Shown here: one piece after another, positions 1-11,636 of the stretch
Layout of the letters: each line of letters begins with the position of its first letter
How positions within the stretch are numbered: position 1 is the first letter of the stretch
Source: Casuarina equisetifolia
Taxonomy: Eukaryota > Streptophyta > Magnoliopsida > Fagales > Casuarinaceae
Assembly (NCBI GenBank): GCA_028551475.1
Contig: CM052355.1
Coordinates: 29,415,580-29,479,579, forward strand
DNA length: 64,000 nucleotides
Direction of reading: 5' to 3'
The notes under the pieces: generated by a model
Told to the model about the DNA's origin: nothing
What the model saw: only the letters and a program-made list of their open reading frames with translations
Database searches by the model: none
Program-made: the position numbers and the translations under genes

Positions 1-1414
1 GAACCAACATAAGTTGACGTACTTAAACCTATCTAACAATTACATTTATGGCCAAGTCCTAAAATGGATATGGAACATAACCAAAATAAGGCTAGAAGTT
101 TTTGATCTTTCCCATAACTTTCTCACAGGCTTTGATGAATATCCAATTTTTCCTTCATGGATTCATTTAAACGTTATGGATCTAAGTTCCAATTTACTTC
201 AAGGATCACTTCCCGTTCCACCTTTCTCCATTTTGTATTTTTCTATGTCAAATAACTTCTTGACTGGATATATACCAAAAAGCTTTTGCAATATGAGTTC
301 TCTTCGAATCCTTGATTTGTCACAAAACTACTTAAGTGGTTTGCTTCCTTCATGCTTAGGCAACTCTAGTGTTGATCTATCAATACTTGATCTACGAAGG
401 AACAAATTTCAAGGAAGCATTTCAGAAATGTGGGCAAAAGGAAGTGGTTTAAGGATGAAAATTTTCAATGAAAACAAATTCCAAGGGCCTTTACCAAGAT
501 CTTTGGTCAATTGTACTATGCTAAAGGTCCTTGATGTTAGTAACAACCATTTTCTTGATTCATTTCCATTTTGGTTAGGCCATCATCCTAATTTGGAGGT
601 TTTGAGATTAAACTCAAACAATTTCTATGGTCCAGTAGGAACTCCTAAAACTTATTTTAAGTTTCCAAACTTGAAAATACTTGACATCTCCCATAATAGT
701 TTTACAGGAAAGATTCCATCCATACTTTTTAAAAATTGGAAGACCAGGAAGATTAAGGATTTGCATAACTTAACTTACATTCAGGAAGACCCAAACCTTA
801 AAATAGATGTAGGTTCTCAATTTTTCATTTCAATTCAAGCTTATGCCTTCTCCATGATACTTACAAATAAAGGCACAAATATTTTATATGAGAAAGTCCA
901 AGAAGTATTCTTTGCTATTAATTTCTCAAGCAACAAATTTGTTGGTGAGATTCCAGAATCTATTGGAAATTTAAGGGAATTTTATTTGCTAAATCTTTCC
1001 AATAATGCCCTTATAGGGCAGATTCCACCATCATTAGGAAACCTTTTAAAGTTGGAAGCACTAGACCTTTCTCAAAACCAATTGGTAAGGAATATTCCAC
1101 AACAACTAACACAACTTACTTTTTTAGAATTCTTCAATGTTTCTCGTTATAATCTCTCTGGTCCTATACCAGAAGGGAAACAATTCAATACATTTGAAAA
1201 TAGCTCATTTCAAGGAAACCTAGAATTGTGTGGCATGCCATTGACAAAGAAATGTGTGAGTTTTGTTGGGCTGAATACTTCATCTCTTGTCTCAAAAGAA
1301 AGTCAAGACTCTATATCACTTTTTGAATTTGGTTGGAAACCAATTGTGATTGGATATGGATTAGGAGTAGTTCTTGGAGTAATAATTGGACAAATTTTGT
1401 TTATAAGGAAATGA
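1..1414 (+). CDS. LRR receptor-like protein (RLP), 3' part; 5' end outside window
   Basis: The frame is open from the left edge (base 2) to the TGA ending at 1414, giving 470 residues; the true start lies upstream. About ten plant-type LRRs (LDLSxNxxxGxIP pattern) come first. Next is a non-LRR island (about residues 245-300, NWKTRKIKDLHNL to ILYEKVQEV), then four LRRs, a C-terminal cap (LELCGMPLTKKC), one membrane span (about residues 446-466, rich in G/V/I) and a two-residue cytosolic tail, RK. There is no kinase. This is the architecture of Cf-9/Hcr-type RLPs, plasma-membrane receptors that sense extracellular ligands and signal through partner kinases such as SOBIR1 (family knowledge). The ligand cannot be inferred. 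The sequence is closely related to the tail of the locus at 24.9-29.3 kb but lacks that locus's 306-bp LRR duplication. No lesion is visible in the part present. Confidence 0.9.
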   Translation, partial: NQHKLTYLNLSNNYIYGQVLKWIWNITKIRLEVFDLSHNFLTGFDEYPIFPSWIHLNVMDLSSNLLQGSLPVPPFSILYFSMSNNFLTGYIPKSFCNMSSLRILDLSQNYLSGLLPSCLGNSSVDLSILDLRRNKFQGSISEMWAKGSGLRMKIFNENKFQGPLPRSLVNCTMLKVLDVSNNHFLDSFPFWLGHHPNLEVLRLNSNNFYGPVGTPKTYFKFPNLKILDISHNSFTGKIPSILFKNWKTRKIKDLHNLTYIQEDPNLKIDVGSQFFISIQAYAFSMILTNKGTNILYEKVQEVFFAINFSSNKFVGEIPESIGNLREFYLLNLSNNALIGQIPPSLGNLLKLEALDLSQNQLVRNIPQQLTQLTFLEFFNVSRYNLSGPIPEGKQFNTFENSSFQGNLELCGMPLTKKCVSFVGLNTSSLVSKESQDSISLFEFGWKPIVIGYGLGVVLGVIIGQILFIRK

Positions 1415-1923
1415 GATTGGTTGATGAAGACCTTGAGAATAAGGCAACCAAGGGGGAGAGGAGGTAGACATTAAAGAGAGAAATTTTACAAGATTTTTTT
1501 CCCAAAGAAATGGATATGTAAGTATGTTCGGTACTTAATCTATTTTTTTTAACCCTTTTTCTAATAATAATGTGTAGCTTTCCTTTTTTGTATTTTCTTG
1601 TTGTATCTTAAATGGGGTAGAGCTAAGACATGTTATGTAAATTGCAATGTGGGGCATATATAGATGATCAAACAGAAGAATAGGATTTAGAAAGTATACG
1701 TTATTTAGAAACAAAGATGTAATTACCACCTAAGAAGTAAAGAAAAAATGTGAGTGGAGATAATTTGATCTCAAAGATGATATTTAGCAAAAAGATATGT
1801 AATATGTGTTAAATGTACCTTGATGTTGATTAAACCTTTATAGAAAGATTTATTTGAAAAATTATATTATTTTAAATATAAATATTTATGTGCCAATAAA
1901 CAATGTTGAATAAGAGAACATCA
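1415..1923 (+). other. RLP 3' flank
   Basis: AT-rich sequence after the RLP stop, matching 29,279-29,790. Tails of the same kind follow the RLP relics at 22.7, 35.6 and 38.6 kb (a shared GGGGTAG/GGGCTAG block). AATAATAATG near 1,563 could serve as a poly(A) signal. No gene is seen. Confidence 0.5.
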
Positions 1924-2030
1924 CATCTTTGAAACACACTTGAATCTAATCACAAACTTCACTGGCAGTCAAGAAAGGATTTGGAAGATTCCCTCGTTCG
2001 GGAGGAAGCCACCCATCATCTTCACCGGCA
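1924..2030 (-). pseudogene. F-box domain fragment, minus strand
   Basis: The minus strand reads as an F-box start: a GIFQILS segment, an in-frame stop (CGA to TGA), then LPVKFVIRFKCVSK. It matches LPKEVVLEILSRLPVKSLIRFRCVSK-type sequence of the intact F-box gene at 37.0 kb. The copy at 29.8 kb lacks that stop. The fragment points away from the F-box-associated remnants that begin about 300 bp to its right on the plus strand, so the locus was rearranged before the segmental duplication. Confidence 0.7.
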
Positions 2031-2312
2031 GCTTTGACGTAGAGGAACGAACCGCGGAAGAAAGGAGAAAGCCAGGCCTTGGAACGAACTTTCTTAGAAA
2101 TGAAAGTCAAATGCATTATGTGAGTTGTTCAGTAATATAAAATTACAGCTTCATTCGAAAAGAAAAAAAAAGAAATGATTTTTTTTTTATGAAAAATGTT
2201 TATACTAGTTACTTGATATGCTAATATTTTCCTTTTCATATTAACTTGATATGCTAATGTTCCTCTCTATTAATGATTGAATTTAAGGAAAAAAAATTGC
2301 AGAATGATACCA

Positions 2313-3260
2313 ATCAGTCGCTCTCTTTCCAACCCCAACACCCGCCTTCCCTTCTTTTCTACGATTTCCACTTCCGTCGAGACATACCTTCAATTTTAGC
2401 TCCCCCGCCAAACATATCTTCCCGCTCTCCCTCGATCGAGAGATGGAAGACAAAAGGAGCTTCGTCGCACACCCATGGGATTTCAGAGAATTGCGTTGCT
2501 TAGACCAATGCATCCACTAATTCTAGATTGTTCTTGGTTCGTCAAATGGCGTAATTTGTTTTGCCAATCATATTTTCGGTCGGGAGGCTTGTGTTCCTGT
2601 ATCAAGAGACCTAGAGTTACTTGTACTTTTCTTTTCTTTTATTTTAGCATGTTAGCTTTGTAAATCGTAAGGACTTACTTTTCATGTAATGGTTTATTTT
2701 TAATCGCCGAAGATGCTTACGGCGGCAGCCTTGGGTCATTTGTTCTGTGGAAGCCTCTATTAACAAATCTATATCCTTTCCAGTCCCTACAACTCAAACC
2801 AAATCTGAAGGCTCACTGATTCATTCTCTTGGATTTGATTATCACGCCAAGACCGATGATTTCACATTGTTGAGGTTTGTTCATCTTAAAAGAACTGTTG
2901 ATATTGGTTTCCGCACTGCACCATCTTCGGTTGAGGCTTATACCCTCCAAACCAGCGTTTGGCGCTAGGTTGTGGCTCTGATTCGCCCCCATGTCATCGA
3001 AAAGTGCACATCCACGATATCAAGATTTGTTTCGGAGTGTAATAGTGTCGTTTAAGATGGCGGATGAGGACGAAGCTGATTGAATTGACATCAAAGTAGG
3101 ATTGGAGAGGGCCAACGAAGCATAGATGTTCACATTCGGAGCCTTGTGGTTTTGTTTCATTTGGATACTTATGTGGATAACCTTGTTCTATTGAATATAG
3201 CAGTTTGAGTTCTAGGAACGACAGGGCTGTCAGTCTGGTGCTAATTAGAGTGGCAAGAAA
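2313..3260 (+). pseudogene. F-box-associated (FBA) pseudogene
   Basis: Scattered plus-strand blocks align in order with the intact F-box gene at 37,016-38,257. About 2,315-2,400 corresponds to the SRSLSNTQYTPCLHF region and 2,430-2,600 to DREIEEKG...WDFTELRC and the NGLICVA block. About 2,745-2,968 matches WNPSINKY...GFGYDAKTDDY...YTLRTGAWR. About 3,035-3,215 matches SFDMEDEAF and the C-terminal HPWDTLFLATYVESLVLLDAA. Frames change repeatedly and the F-box itself is absent here, lying inverted on the left. Not functional. Confidence 0.8.
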
Positions 3261-3299
3261 GGGGTTGATCATATGCTGCTTTTACTCTGTTAATAATAA

Positions 3300-5524
3300 T
3301 GTCCTTTGATATGGAGAGCTTTTCCTCTGGTTTGGTCTTTTGGGGAATCGATGAGGGTGAGAGCAAAGCTTGTGGCGGCACCAGGGAGGTTTAATATGAA
3401 TTCCGATAACCATGTTTGATGATTGTCTTTGTAACTTGCAAACAGAGTATGACAACATGTTACAATGTTAGCACGTTTACTCCTTTTCTGGGTCCAAATA
3501 AATCATCTCATGTGACAACATAGACTTCTGAAACTGCAGAATACAAAGCTATTAATGCAAACCCATGAACTTCTGCCTGCAGCAAAGGTTAGAAACTCTC
3601 TATTCAAATATTTTTTCTTTTGTTTTTGTACTCAGAACTGGAGGACCACTTTCATTTCAAAAGAATACGTTTCCAGTGTTAAACGGCAATAAGAATGCCC
3701 TAAAAAGAGCTCCTTCAATATGGAGCAGGCTGCCTCTTTTCATCCACCTCTTGGTGCCAAGTTTTGAAGGCCTATGTCTACCTCTGTTCAAAAAGTCTTA
3801 TTAAGGAAATGAGTGATCAAGCTTAAAAAGTACTTTATATGTGTCAATCTTTTTGATATGGGACTGAGTGTCCAATAACAAGTAGCAAGTTTCTTTGTCA
3901 TGTAGATTGACGAGTGTCTTCACCAGCATTAAGAAGATTGAAAAGGAGATCGTCAGTTTGAGATTAGAGAGCCAGAGGAAGAGGTTTTGTTGTTTTGGCT
4001 AACAGGTCTACTCGAAGGAATACAAGTGCGGCTGGCTGCTCGTATCTTGCCCTTTTTATTTTTGCTTTATGTACACTCCAGGGTTTCATTAGACCTAAGT
4101 TCTCAATCTTAACCTTTCTCCCAAATTTGGTGGAGAATGAAGTTATATATTAGAAGAGAAAGTACTGCAATATTTTGTAAAAATTCAAGCATGCCCATTT
4201 TTGGATTTAAAAGAGAAAAATAGGTTCCATATAGGTGGAGTTGGAATTGAAGTATATTACAATAAAGTTAATTCCAAAAACTTTTCTTATTTTATCTTCA
4301 TATGTTATTAACACTAAATGAGAGGTACTGATAGGAAAATTAGATTCAATGATGCCTTAATTGTATTAAAATCCTATGATATCTTATCAAAGAGTATTAT
4401 TTATCACTAGAAGCCATTTCACCCAAAAGCACAGAGTCCTTTGATCAACTTATGATCTGAGAATAAACATTAAGACAGCTGTGTTTAGTACAAGGTAATA
4501 CTCTCAACCTATAGAGCAATAATGTGATTGATTAAGCCAAATACAACTTCAGTATCAAACATAGAACAGCATGTCAAGGATTTCGCCGTGAGGAAGCCAT
4601 GTTCTTCAGACTTTTCTTTCACGTTTAAGTAGCACCAGGTTAGAGTCGAATATTAACATTACCGTTGCAGAGCCAGGGAATTTCACTGAGATTTTTCAGT
4701 TCACTTCCTCTGCAACTTGAGCTAAAGACTGTCTCGGTTACGGAAATAACTCCTATTAAGTCAAGGTCAGTCAATCGTGTCGTGTATCCGGCTGCAACGA
4801 CTTGAGTCAATCGAGGGATTGTGTGTTATGATCTTGAATTCATATTTTAGCTTTATGTACATGCGGGGTGACACTACATCTAAATTCTCAATTTTAATGT
4901 ATGTATGCTTTTCGAATTGAAAGGAAAAAACTGAGTTATATCAAGGAGTGAGTTAGAATTTAAATATGTTATAACAAGGTTAATTTTTTATTACTCTTTT
5001 TTTATGTAATTTTAACACTAAAAGGAAAGCCCTTGTAGGAAAATTAAATTCAATATTTCCACTAGCATTAATCCTTTTTATTGTATTAGAATCCTGTGAT
5101 ATCTTGTTGTCTTAAATTAAGAACTATCTTGTCCAAAAAAATAAAAGACAGTAAAACAATAATTTCCAACAAAATTAAATCATGAGCAAGAATTCATAAA
5201 AAGGATATACTATTAAAATAATTATTATCAACAAAAGAAATAAGTAGAAAACTATTGATGTTCTTAACACAAATTTTGAACCAAAACACGTAAGAATCAC
5301 CATTAAAGAATAATTGAACATTAGCTATTGTTTCTTCTTACCTAAATATTTATTTCAAGCTTTTTTTTTTCATAAATTATTTCACAATTATCCTGGCTAT
5401 ATATATAATTAAAAATTGCCTTCGTACTGAGATAAACCTCGTATCCTTTTCATTTCTTGAGTTCGGATTAGAATTGCACTTTAGATCATTAAAATTAACT
5501 TAATGGACCAAGCTAGAGGGCAAA
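3300..5524 (+). other. Duplicated intergenic DNA, no gene recognised
   Basis: Shared with 31,560-33,880. About 3,310-3,420 resembles the 3' flank of the intact F-box gene (near 39,395-39,480), so it is probably decayed F-box downstream sequence. Short frames such as 3,565-3,804 have no recognisable domain. The rest is AT-rich. Confidence 0.45.
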
Positions 5525-6215
5525 TCAAGACTCTTGACAATTATTATAGCTAGATGTAAGAAAAGGCAAGAGTGGGAGCCATTTAATCCATATAGCAGAC
5601 GAAGGGTAGACTTGGAATAACACGACAACAACTTTATGAGAAGCCTCTGTTCTCATCTATGAAAAGCCAATTTTAGGATAAGGAAATCTGGTGCGGAAAG
5701 ACATATGAGTTGAAGTAGTCTGGACAAGATGTTTTCCGAAGATTTGCATTACATGTGCGGCCTCTAGCTACAATTGATTGCATGTTTGTTGTTTACTTAG
5801 ATTATCTTATTGTTCAAAATTTACAATTAAAAGCTAAATTGGGTTTCACTTTAAATATCCCTTCCACCTTGAACATTCCGGAGTATAATGGAAAAGAAAA
5901 TTAGACAAATTAAGTTGGTGACGGGCCAAAAGGGAAAGACGGAAAATTCAATACCAATAACGAGGACTTCCATCTGAAACCCAAAGAACACGGAAGAAAT
6001 CGTCGTTAGATTTTTCAACCAGTCATTTGACTTGGAGGCATCGCACTTGACAAGAGTAGTGATTACGTCTAATCTAAAATCCCAAGTCTCACGCGAATGA
6101 CTTGACTTAAATTGGGACTTGGAGTGAGATGGTGGAAATTTGGGTTCGCGACTTGATCTAGATCCCAAGTCTCATGCAGTATAGGATTGAGTACTTTTTT
6201 GTTAAAGCTTTCATT
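5525..6215. repeat. Three-copy non-coding repeat, copy 1
   Basis: Also found at about 33,880-34,555 and 48,600-49,115. The first two copies are part of the segmental duplication; the third is not. The minus strand holds an open frame of about 105 codons (5,851-6,168), also open in copy 2 (107 codons) with similar peptide sequence but not in copy 3. I recognise no domain. It could be an unclassified transposon piece or ancestral intergenic sequence. Confidence 0.6.
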
Positions 6216-6404
6216 AGTTCTCAGACTTGACCTAGTCCTGTAAGTTATTTCTCAAACATAGAGTAAGACTTGACCTAAGGATCGCTGCCTAGCTCTGAGA
6301 CCTCTTTGTTTGTAGAATAGAAGTGTTACTAGGAATGCAAGACACAAAACACAAAATTTGAGATATATGGTTCTTTGCATATTGATAAAGTATGGTCAGC
6401 TCTA

Positions 6405-6685
6405 ACTTTACGCTGATGTGCTATTCTCTTTCCAAAAGATGAAGGCCCTGTGAAAGTTCCCATGAAAAGGCCTTAAACCATTAGTCGGGAAAACTCTAAC
6501 GTGTTTGATTAAAGCAAATGACTTGACTTGAGTTAAAGAGTCGCGGCAATGACTTAAAGATGACTTTGGGTCATGCAAACAACTTGATTTCCATGCCATG
6601 CACCATGCTTTCTTTGGTCCACATATTAGGGCTCTTACCTTCACTTTAATTGTATCCAACACTTTTTAACAAAAGATAGAACATT
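6405..6685 (+). promoter_or_regulatory. Upstream region of an RLP pseudogene
   Basis: Conserved before RLP starts in this locus. It aligns with 24,110-24,895, with 34,700-34,898 and with the first half of the ~455-bp array units. The block TTAGGGCTC followed by TACCTTCACTTT lies 30-60 bp before the ATG in both RLP loci. The good TATA motif of the 24.9-kb locus (TATAAATTAG) is degraded to ATATTAG here. Confidence 0.55.
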
Positions 6686-8880
6686 ATGGGTTTATCACTC
6701 TCTTTATTTCTGATCATGTGCTTGCTTTTCTTAATCCCACATGTGCATCTTGTATGCACTCATTCCTACCTTCTCACTCAACACATATGCCATCATGAAA
6801 AGAGTTCAACCTTGTTGCAATTCAAGAAAAGCTTTGTGGCCTAATTGCAATTCAAGGAAAGCATCATCGTATGTGATTCTTGCACCAATTCAAAAAGGTT
6901 GCATCCTGGACACTCAAAGGAGACAAAAATGATTGCCGCTCCTAGGATGGAGTGGAGTGTGATGAGCCCACAAGTCATATAATTGGCCTTGAACTTAGTG
7001 ACAACTGTCTCCATGGTTCCATTAACTCGAACAATAGCCTTTTTCACCTTGCTCACCTTAAAAGGATTAATCTTGCCTACAATGAGTTTAACTTTTTTCC
7101 AGTCCCATCTTAGGTTTGTAATCTTTCTAAACTAATAAAGTTCATTCCTTCGGAAGTTTTACAATTATCACACTTGTCATCCCTTGATCTATCTCACAAC
7201 TATAATTTTTTTTATCTTGGAGATCTTAACCTAAGAAGTCTAAATTTGACTTGCCAAGAAAAGCTAGATTTTTGTGAAGTAAACATTAGTTCCACAATAC
7301 CTAATATTTTAGGAAATTTGACATCCATAACCTCCCTTAGTCTTTGTTCTTATGGTTTATATAGGGAAATTCCAATAGAAATTTTTAAACTAATAAATAT
7401 ACAAATTTTAGCTGTAAATACCAATGGTGGGATTAATGGTTCCTTGCCAAGCTTTACATAGAATACCCCTTTTAAGGAAATGAAAGTCACAAAGACAAGT
7501 TTATTGAGTGAGCTACCCATTCCATGCGAAACCTTGGCTCACTAATTAAGTTAGATATGTCAAATTGCAACTTCATAAGGTCCATACCATCTCCACTTAA
7601 TAAACTTACAAAACTCACTTGCCTTGACTTTCAGATAATGCTTTTGGTGGGTACTATCTTGTTTTCAATTGGAAACCTTGGGCAACTCTTCTTTCTAGAC
7701 GTTTCCAACAACCTATTAAGTGGTGAAATGCATTTTAGGTTTGTGAATAAGGATAGATTGAACATGCTTGACCTAACCAACAATCAATTAATTGGTCTAG
7801 TAACTTTTGGACCTATAAATATTACACAACTAAGTGTCCTAGACCTTTAGAAAATAAGATTCATGGCCAATTTCAACTTCAAAAATCTTGAGTTTCTTGA
7901 TATTTCCACAAACCATTAAATGGTACTATGAAATTTTTCGAGTTTGTTAAGCTTAAAAAATTAAAAACCTTAAGACTTTCTAGCAAAATTCTCTTTACTT
8001 ACAACATAACCTACTTTCAACATAACTTTTCAAAATTTTCATACTTTAAGACTCTCTTCATGCAACTTAAGTGAGATTCCAAGTTTCCTTAGATACCAAG
8101 ATGAGCTATATTACTTAAGCCTATCTAACAACAACATTCATATGTAAGTCCCAAATTAGATATGGAACATAAGTACAAGTTTACAATATCTTGATCTTTG
8201 CCACAACCTTCCCACTAGCTTTGGTCAACATACAATTTTTTTCCATGGAATTGTCTGTTATTTATTGATCTTAGTTCCAACTTGCTTCAAGGATCACTTC
8301 CCATTCCACCAATCTCAACTTTTATTTTTTTGTCCCAAATAACTTTTTGATAAAAAAACATACCAAAGCACTTTTGCAATCTCATCGCTCTTTTAAGTCC
8401 TTGATTTGGCTTACAACACCTTAAGTGATCCACTTACTTCATGCTTCGTCAACTTAAGTGTTGATCTATCAATACTAGATCTACAAAGGAACAAATTTCC
8501 AGGAAGTATTTCAAAAATGTGGAAAAAAGGAAGCTAATTAAGCATTATTATTTTTAGTCAAAACAAATTCCAAGGGCTTTTAATGAGATCATTGGTCAAT
8601 TGTATAATGCTAAAGGCCCTTGATCTTAGTAAGATTAGATTTCCTAATTCATTTCCATTTTGGTTAGACAATCATCCTAATTTAAAGGTTCTAAGTTTAT
8701 AGTCAAACAATTTCTATGGCATAGTGAGGATTCCTAAAATTTATTTTAAGTTTCCTAACTTGAAAATCCTTAACATCTCCCATAATGATTTTATGGAAAA
8801 GCTACCATTAATAATTTTTTAAAATTGGAAGGTTAGAAAATTTGAGAATATGCATACCTTAACATACAAATTCAAGGTAG
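6686..8880 (+). pseudogene. RLP pseudogene, decayed, 3'-truncated
   Basis: It begins at an ATG with a hydrophobic signal-like leader (MGLSLSLFLIMCLLFL), matching the start of the RLP locus at 24,896. Traces of the N-terminal cap (DGVECDE-like) follow near 6,950, then LRR blocks at 7,174-7,461 and 7,524-7,850, and fragmentary LRRs to about 8,870, where EDLH-LTY of the island is still visible. Many stops and frame changes break it. It ends inside the island, where the inverted leader array starts, so the last four LRRs and the membrane span are missing. Non-functional. Confidence 0.85.
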
Positions 8881-8904
8881 AGCTACAATGGCATTATCCA
8901 GGTT

Positions 8905-10150
8905 GTAAACTATAAAGGATTAGCACAAAAGGCACTCTTGTCAAAAGTTTGGTAAAGGAAGAAAAATAATAGCCTTTATAGTGCACATGTCCTACTAACC
9001 ACAATAAACATATGACAATTAATAGAGAAGGTGGTAAACCCATAAAGTTTTATCTTTTGATTACTGCATTCTAATATAATTGTATGTAGAAATTCTACTT
9101 TATGGACAAGAAGGAAAGCCTGGTGCACAATGTTAAAGTTAAGTCTCTTGTGTGAATTTTTAGACCTTATATCAAAATCTATAACAATTGCTTGAAATTT
9201 AAATAGATGTTAAGTCATTAGTGTGGGCTGGAGGTTTGGGAGTTCCAATGAAGTTGGAAAAGATTAAGATCTTTTATGAAAAAGGAAACACATATTTATA
9301 AAATAGATGAAAGGATGGTATGAAGATTTTTGTCTCTTGGAAGTTTCCTGAATGTAACCTTTAGATAAGCCAAAAGATTAGCAAACAAGACATTTTTATC
9401 AAAAATGGGGTAAACAAAGAAAAACAAAAGCATCTACAATGCATGTGTTAAACTAAGAATAACAAGCATATGACAATAAATAGAGAAAGTAACAAACCCA
9501 TAAAGTTCTATGATTGAATGTAGCAATCCTACTTTATGGACAAGAAGGAAAGCCTAGTGTACAACATTAAAGTCAAGTCTTTTGCATAAGTTACTAGATC
9601 ATACATCAAAATCTAGAATCATTGCTTTCAGCCTAAATAGAGGTTAGGTCATTTATGTGAGCTAGAGGTTTGGAAGTTGCAATTGAATTTGGAAAAGATT
9701 AAGCATCTTCCACAAAAGAGGAAATACCTTTTTATCAAATAGATGAAAGGATGGTATGAACATTTTTCTCACTGGGAAATTTCCAAGAAGCAACCTTTAG
9801 ATAAGCCAAAGGACTAGCAAAAGATGCATTTTTGCCAAAAGTTAGGTAAAGAAAGAAAAATGAAAGCATCTACAATGCATGTGTTAGACTAAGAATAGTA
9901 AGTAGATGACAATTAATTGAGAAAGTAATAAACCAATAAAGTTCTATCTTTTGATTGGTACATTCTAATATAATTGTATATAGAAATCTTACTTTATAGA
10001 CAATAAGGAAAGTCTAGTGCACAATGTCAAAGTCAAGTCTTTTACGTGAATTACTATATCTTATATCAAATGTAGAATCATTGCTTTAAGTCTAAACTGA
10101 TGTTAAGTCATTTGTATGAGCTGGTGGTTTGGGAGTCCTAACTAAAGTTA
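8905..10150 (-). repeat. RLP-leader tandem array, minus-orientation arm (about 3 units)
   Basis: Three units, about 445-456 bp apart, read on the minus strand; the block complementary to AACTTTATGGGTTTATTAC falls near 9,040, 9,500 and 9,945. The units match the plus-orientation array at 18,270-22,510 and derive from RLP 5' sequence (promoter, signal peptide, start of the cap). The arm starts abruptly at the broken end of the RLP pseudogene. No open coding frame of note. Confidence 0.8.
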
Positions 10151-10459
10151 GAAATCCAAAAGACATGTTAATACCATCCTTTGATCTATTTCATAAAAAG
10201 ATGTTTCCTCTTTCTTGGAAAATGCTTAGTATTTTTTAACTTCAATTGGGATTCCTAAACCTCCAGCTCACATAAATAACCTAATGTCTATTTAAACTTT
10301 AAGTAATGATTCTAGCTTTTGATGTGAGATTTAGTAACTTATGCAAAAGACTTGACTATAGTGTTCTCTACTAGGCTTTCTTTCTTGTCCAAAGTAAGAT
10401 TTCTACATACAACTATGTTAGAATGTACTAATCAAAAGATAGAACTTTATGGTTGCTAT
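10151..10459 (+). repeat. RLP-leader array, first plus-orientation unit, split by Copia element
   Basis: After a turn-around near 10,150 the unit sequence (CCATCCTTTGATCTATTTC, then the AACTTCAATTGGGA block) runs on the plus strand up to the Copia insertion. The rest of the array resumes at 18,270. Confidence 0.78.
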
Positions 10460-11621
10460 TGAAAGGTCCCTAATTACCTAAGAAGGGGGTTGAATTAGGT
10501 AATAAAGGCTACAAATTTTCTTTTTAATTATTTCTTTTGTCTAATCACAGTTAATTAAAAGAAAATAAACAAACAAGTAGACAGCCAAGGAAAATAGCAC
10601 ACGAGAATTTGGTAGGTGGTTCGGCCCACAAGTCGGCACCTAATCCACCCTACTTTAGTTTCCCTACTAAAGCCCTCTCTAAAAAATGGCTATGAATAAG
10701 CCAAATTACAAGGGATTCTCAATCCCCTTTAAACCCAGAATACAGAAGTTTCTCTCCCCGAAATTTCCTATTCTATAGTTCTTACAATATCAAATATAAT
10801 ATCAATCAAACACAAGACGTATGATTTCAAAGAAAGTCCTAAATCACATTTTTTGAATAATAAGCTCTAAATCGATTTACACTTGGACAGATTATCAAAT
10901 GAAGATCATAGTGTAAAATCAATGCAATAGAACTTAATACAAGCAAGTATGAAATGAAATCACCGAGTAATCAGAGTGGCGTGATTCAGAATTCGTGATG
11001 CACTGCTTAATGTAGCTTTTGCGAAAGCTGCCTTTGAAATCAATTGAAGCAAATCCTTTATAGATGAATCCTTAAGCTCTTCCCAAAACTTCTTGTCAAT
11101 CCAACGGCTAGATTGCAAGATTTTAGCCATTAACTTCTCCAGGGTTTCCTCGAAATGGAAGGCAAATAGGAGAAAAGAGATTTGCGCTTTAATTGGAACT
11201 TTCGAGTCTTTATGAAATGACGTCATTTCCTTTAATGGTCTAACTTGAATATAATGCGGTCTCTTATGCTGGAACGTGTTCACTCCTGACTTTTGTTAAT
11301 GTAATATGTGGCGATTCTTTTGCCATACACTTGTCATGACTTATCCGTAATTGTTATACCAACCATATGCTATTGCTTACCATAATTAATTCCAACAATA
11401 TTTGAATGGTTATAGCTATAAATGTAAAATTCAAATGACATTAACTCTCATAAATATTCTTTTATGATATGCAAATCAAATCAATCATAATAGAAAGGAA
11501 ATATTTTAGTTATATTCAAATCAAATTGTAATTCAATTTAGAATAAAACATTTATAGAACAAATCAAATAAAGAAACGAATTTAAAAGTTTTGCATTTAT
11601 TAAAACCGAATTTTCCCAACA
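10460..11621 (-). repeat. Copia 3' LTR
   Basis: 1,162 bp with the same termini as the 5' LTR and about 98% identical to it by hand comparison. Confidence 0.92.
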
Positions 11622-11636
11622 TTCTCCCCCTTTTTG
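11622..11636 (-). promoter_or_regulatory. Copia polypurine tract
   Basis: The minus strand reads AAAAAGGGGGAGAA immediately before the 3' LTR. A nearly identical purine run lies at about 11,940-11,954. Multiple polypurine tracts are reported for Sireviruses. Confidence 0.8.

Larger units (their letters stand above)
1..6610 (+). repeat. Segmental duplication, copy 1 (RLP tail to next RLP promoter)
   Basis: This stretch is collinear with 27,560-34,898. Base 1 corresponds to about 27,560 and the RLP stop at 1414 to 29,278. The F-box remnants, the intergenic DNA and the ~105-codon repeat unit follow in the same order. By eye identity is high, roughly 85-90%, with small indels. Copy 1 keeps a ~290-bp F-box segment (about 2,705-3,000) that copy 2 has lost, and lacks the solo-LTR-like insertion of copy 2. 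It continues into an RLP pseudogene. The left limit of the duplication is outside the window. Confidence 0.88.

Noticed and set aside
10960-11283. 107-codon minus-strand frame, and its 125-codon relative at 17,608-17,985
   Set aside because: Both lie inside the Copia LTRs at the same relative position and show no domain; LTR sequence, not a gene.
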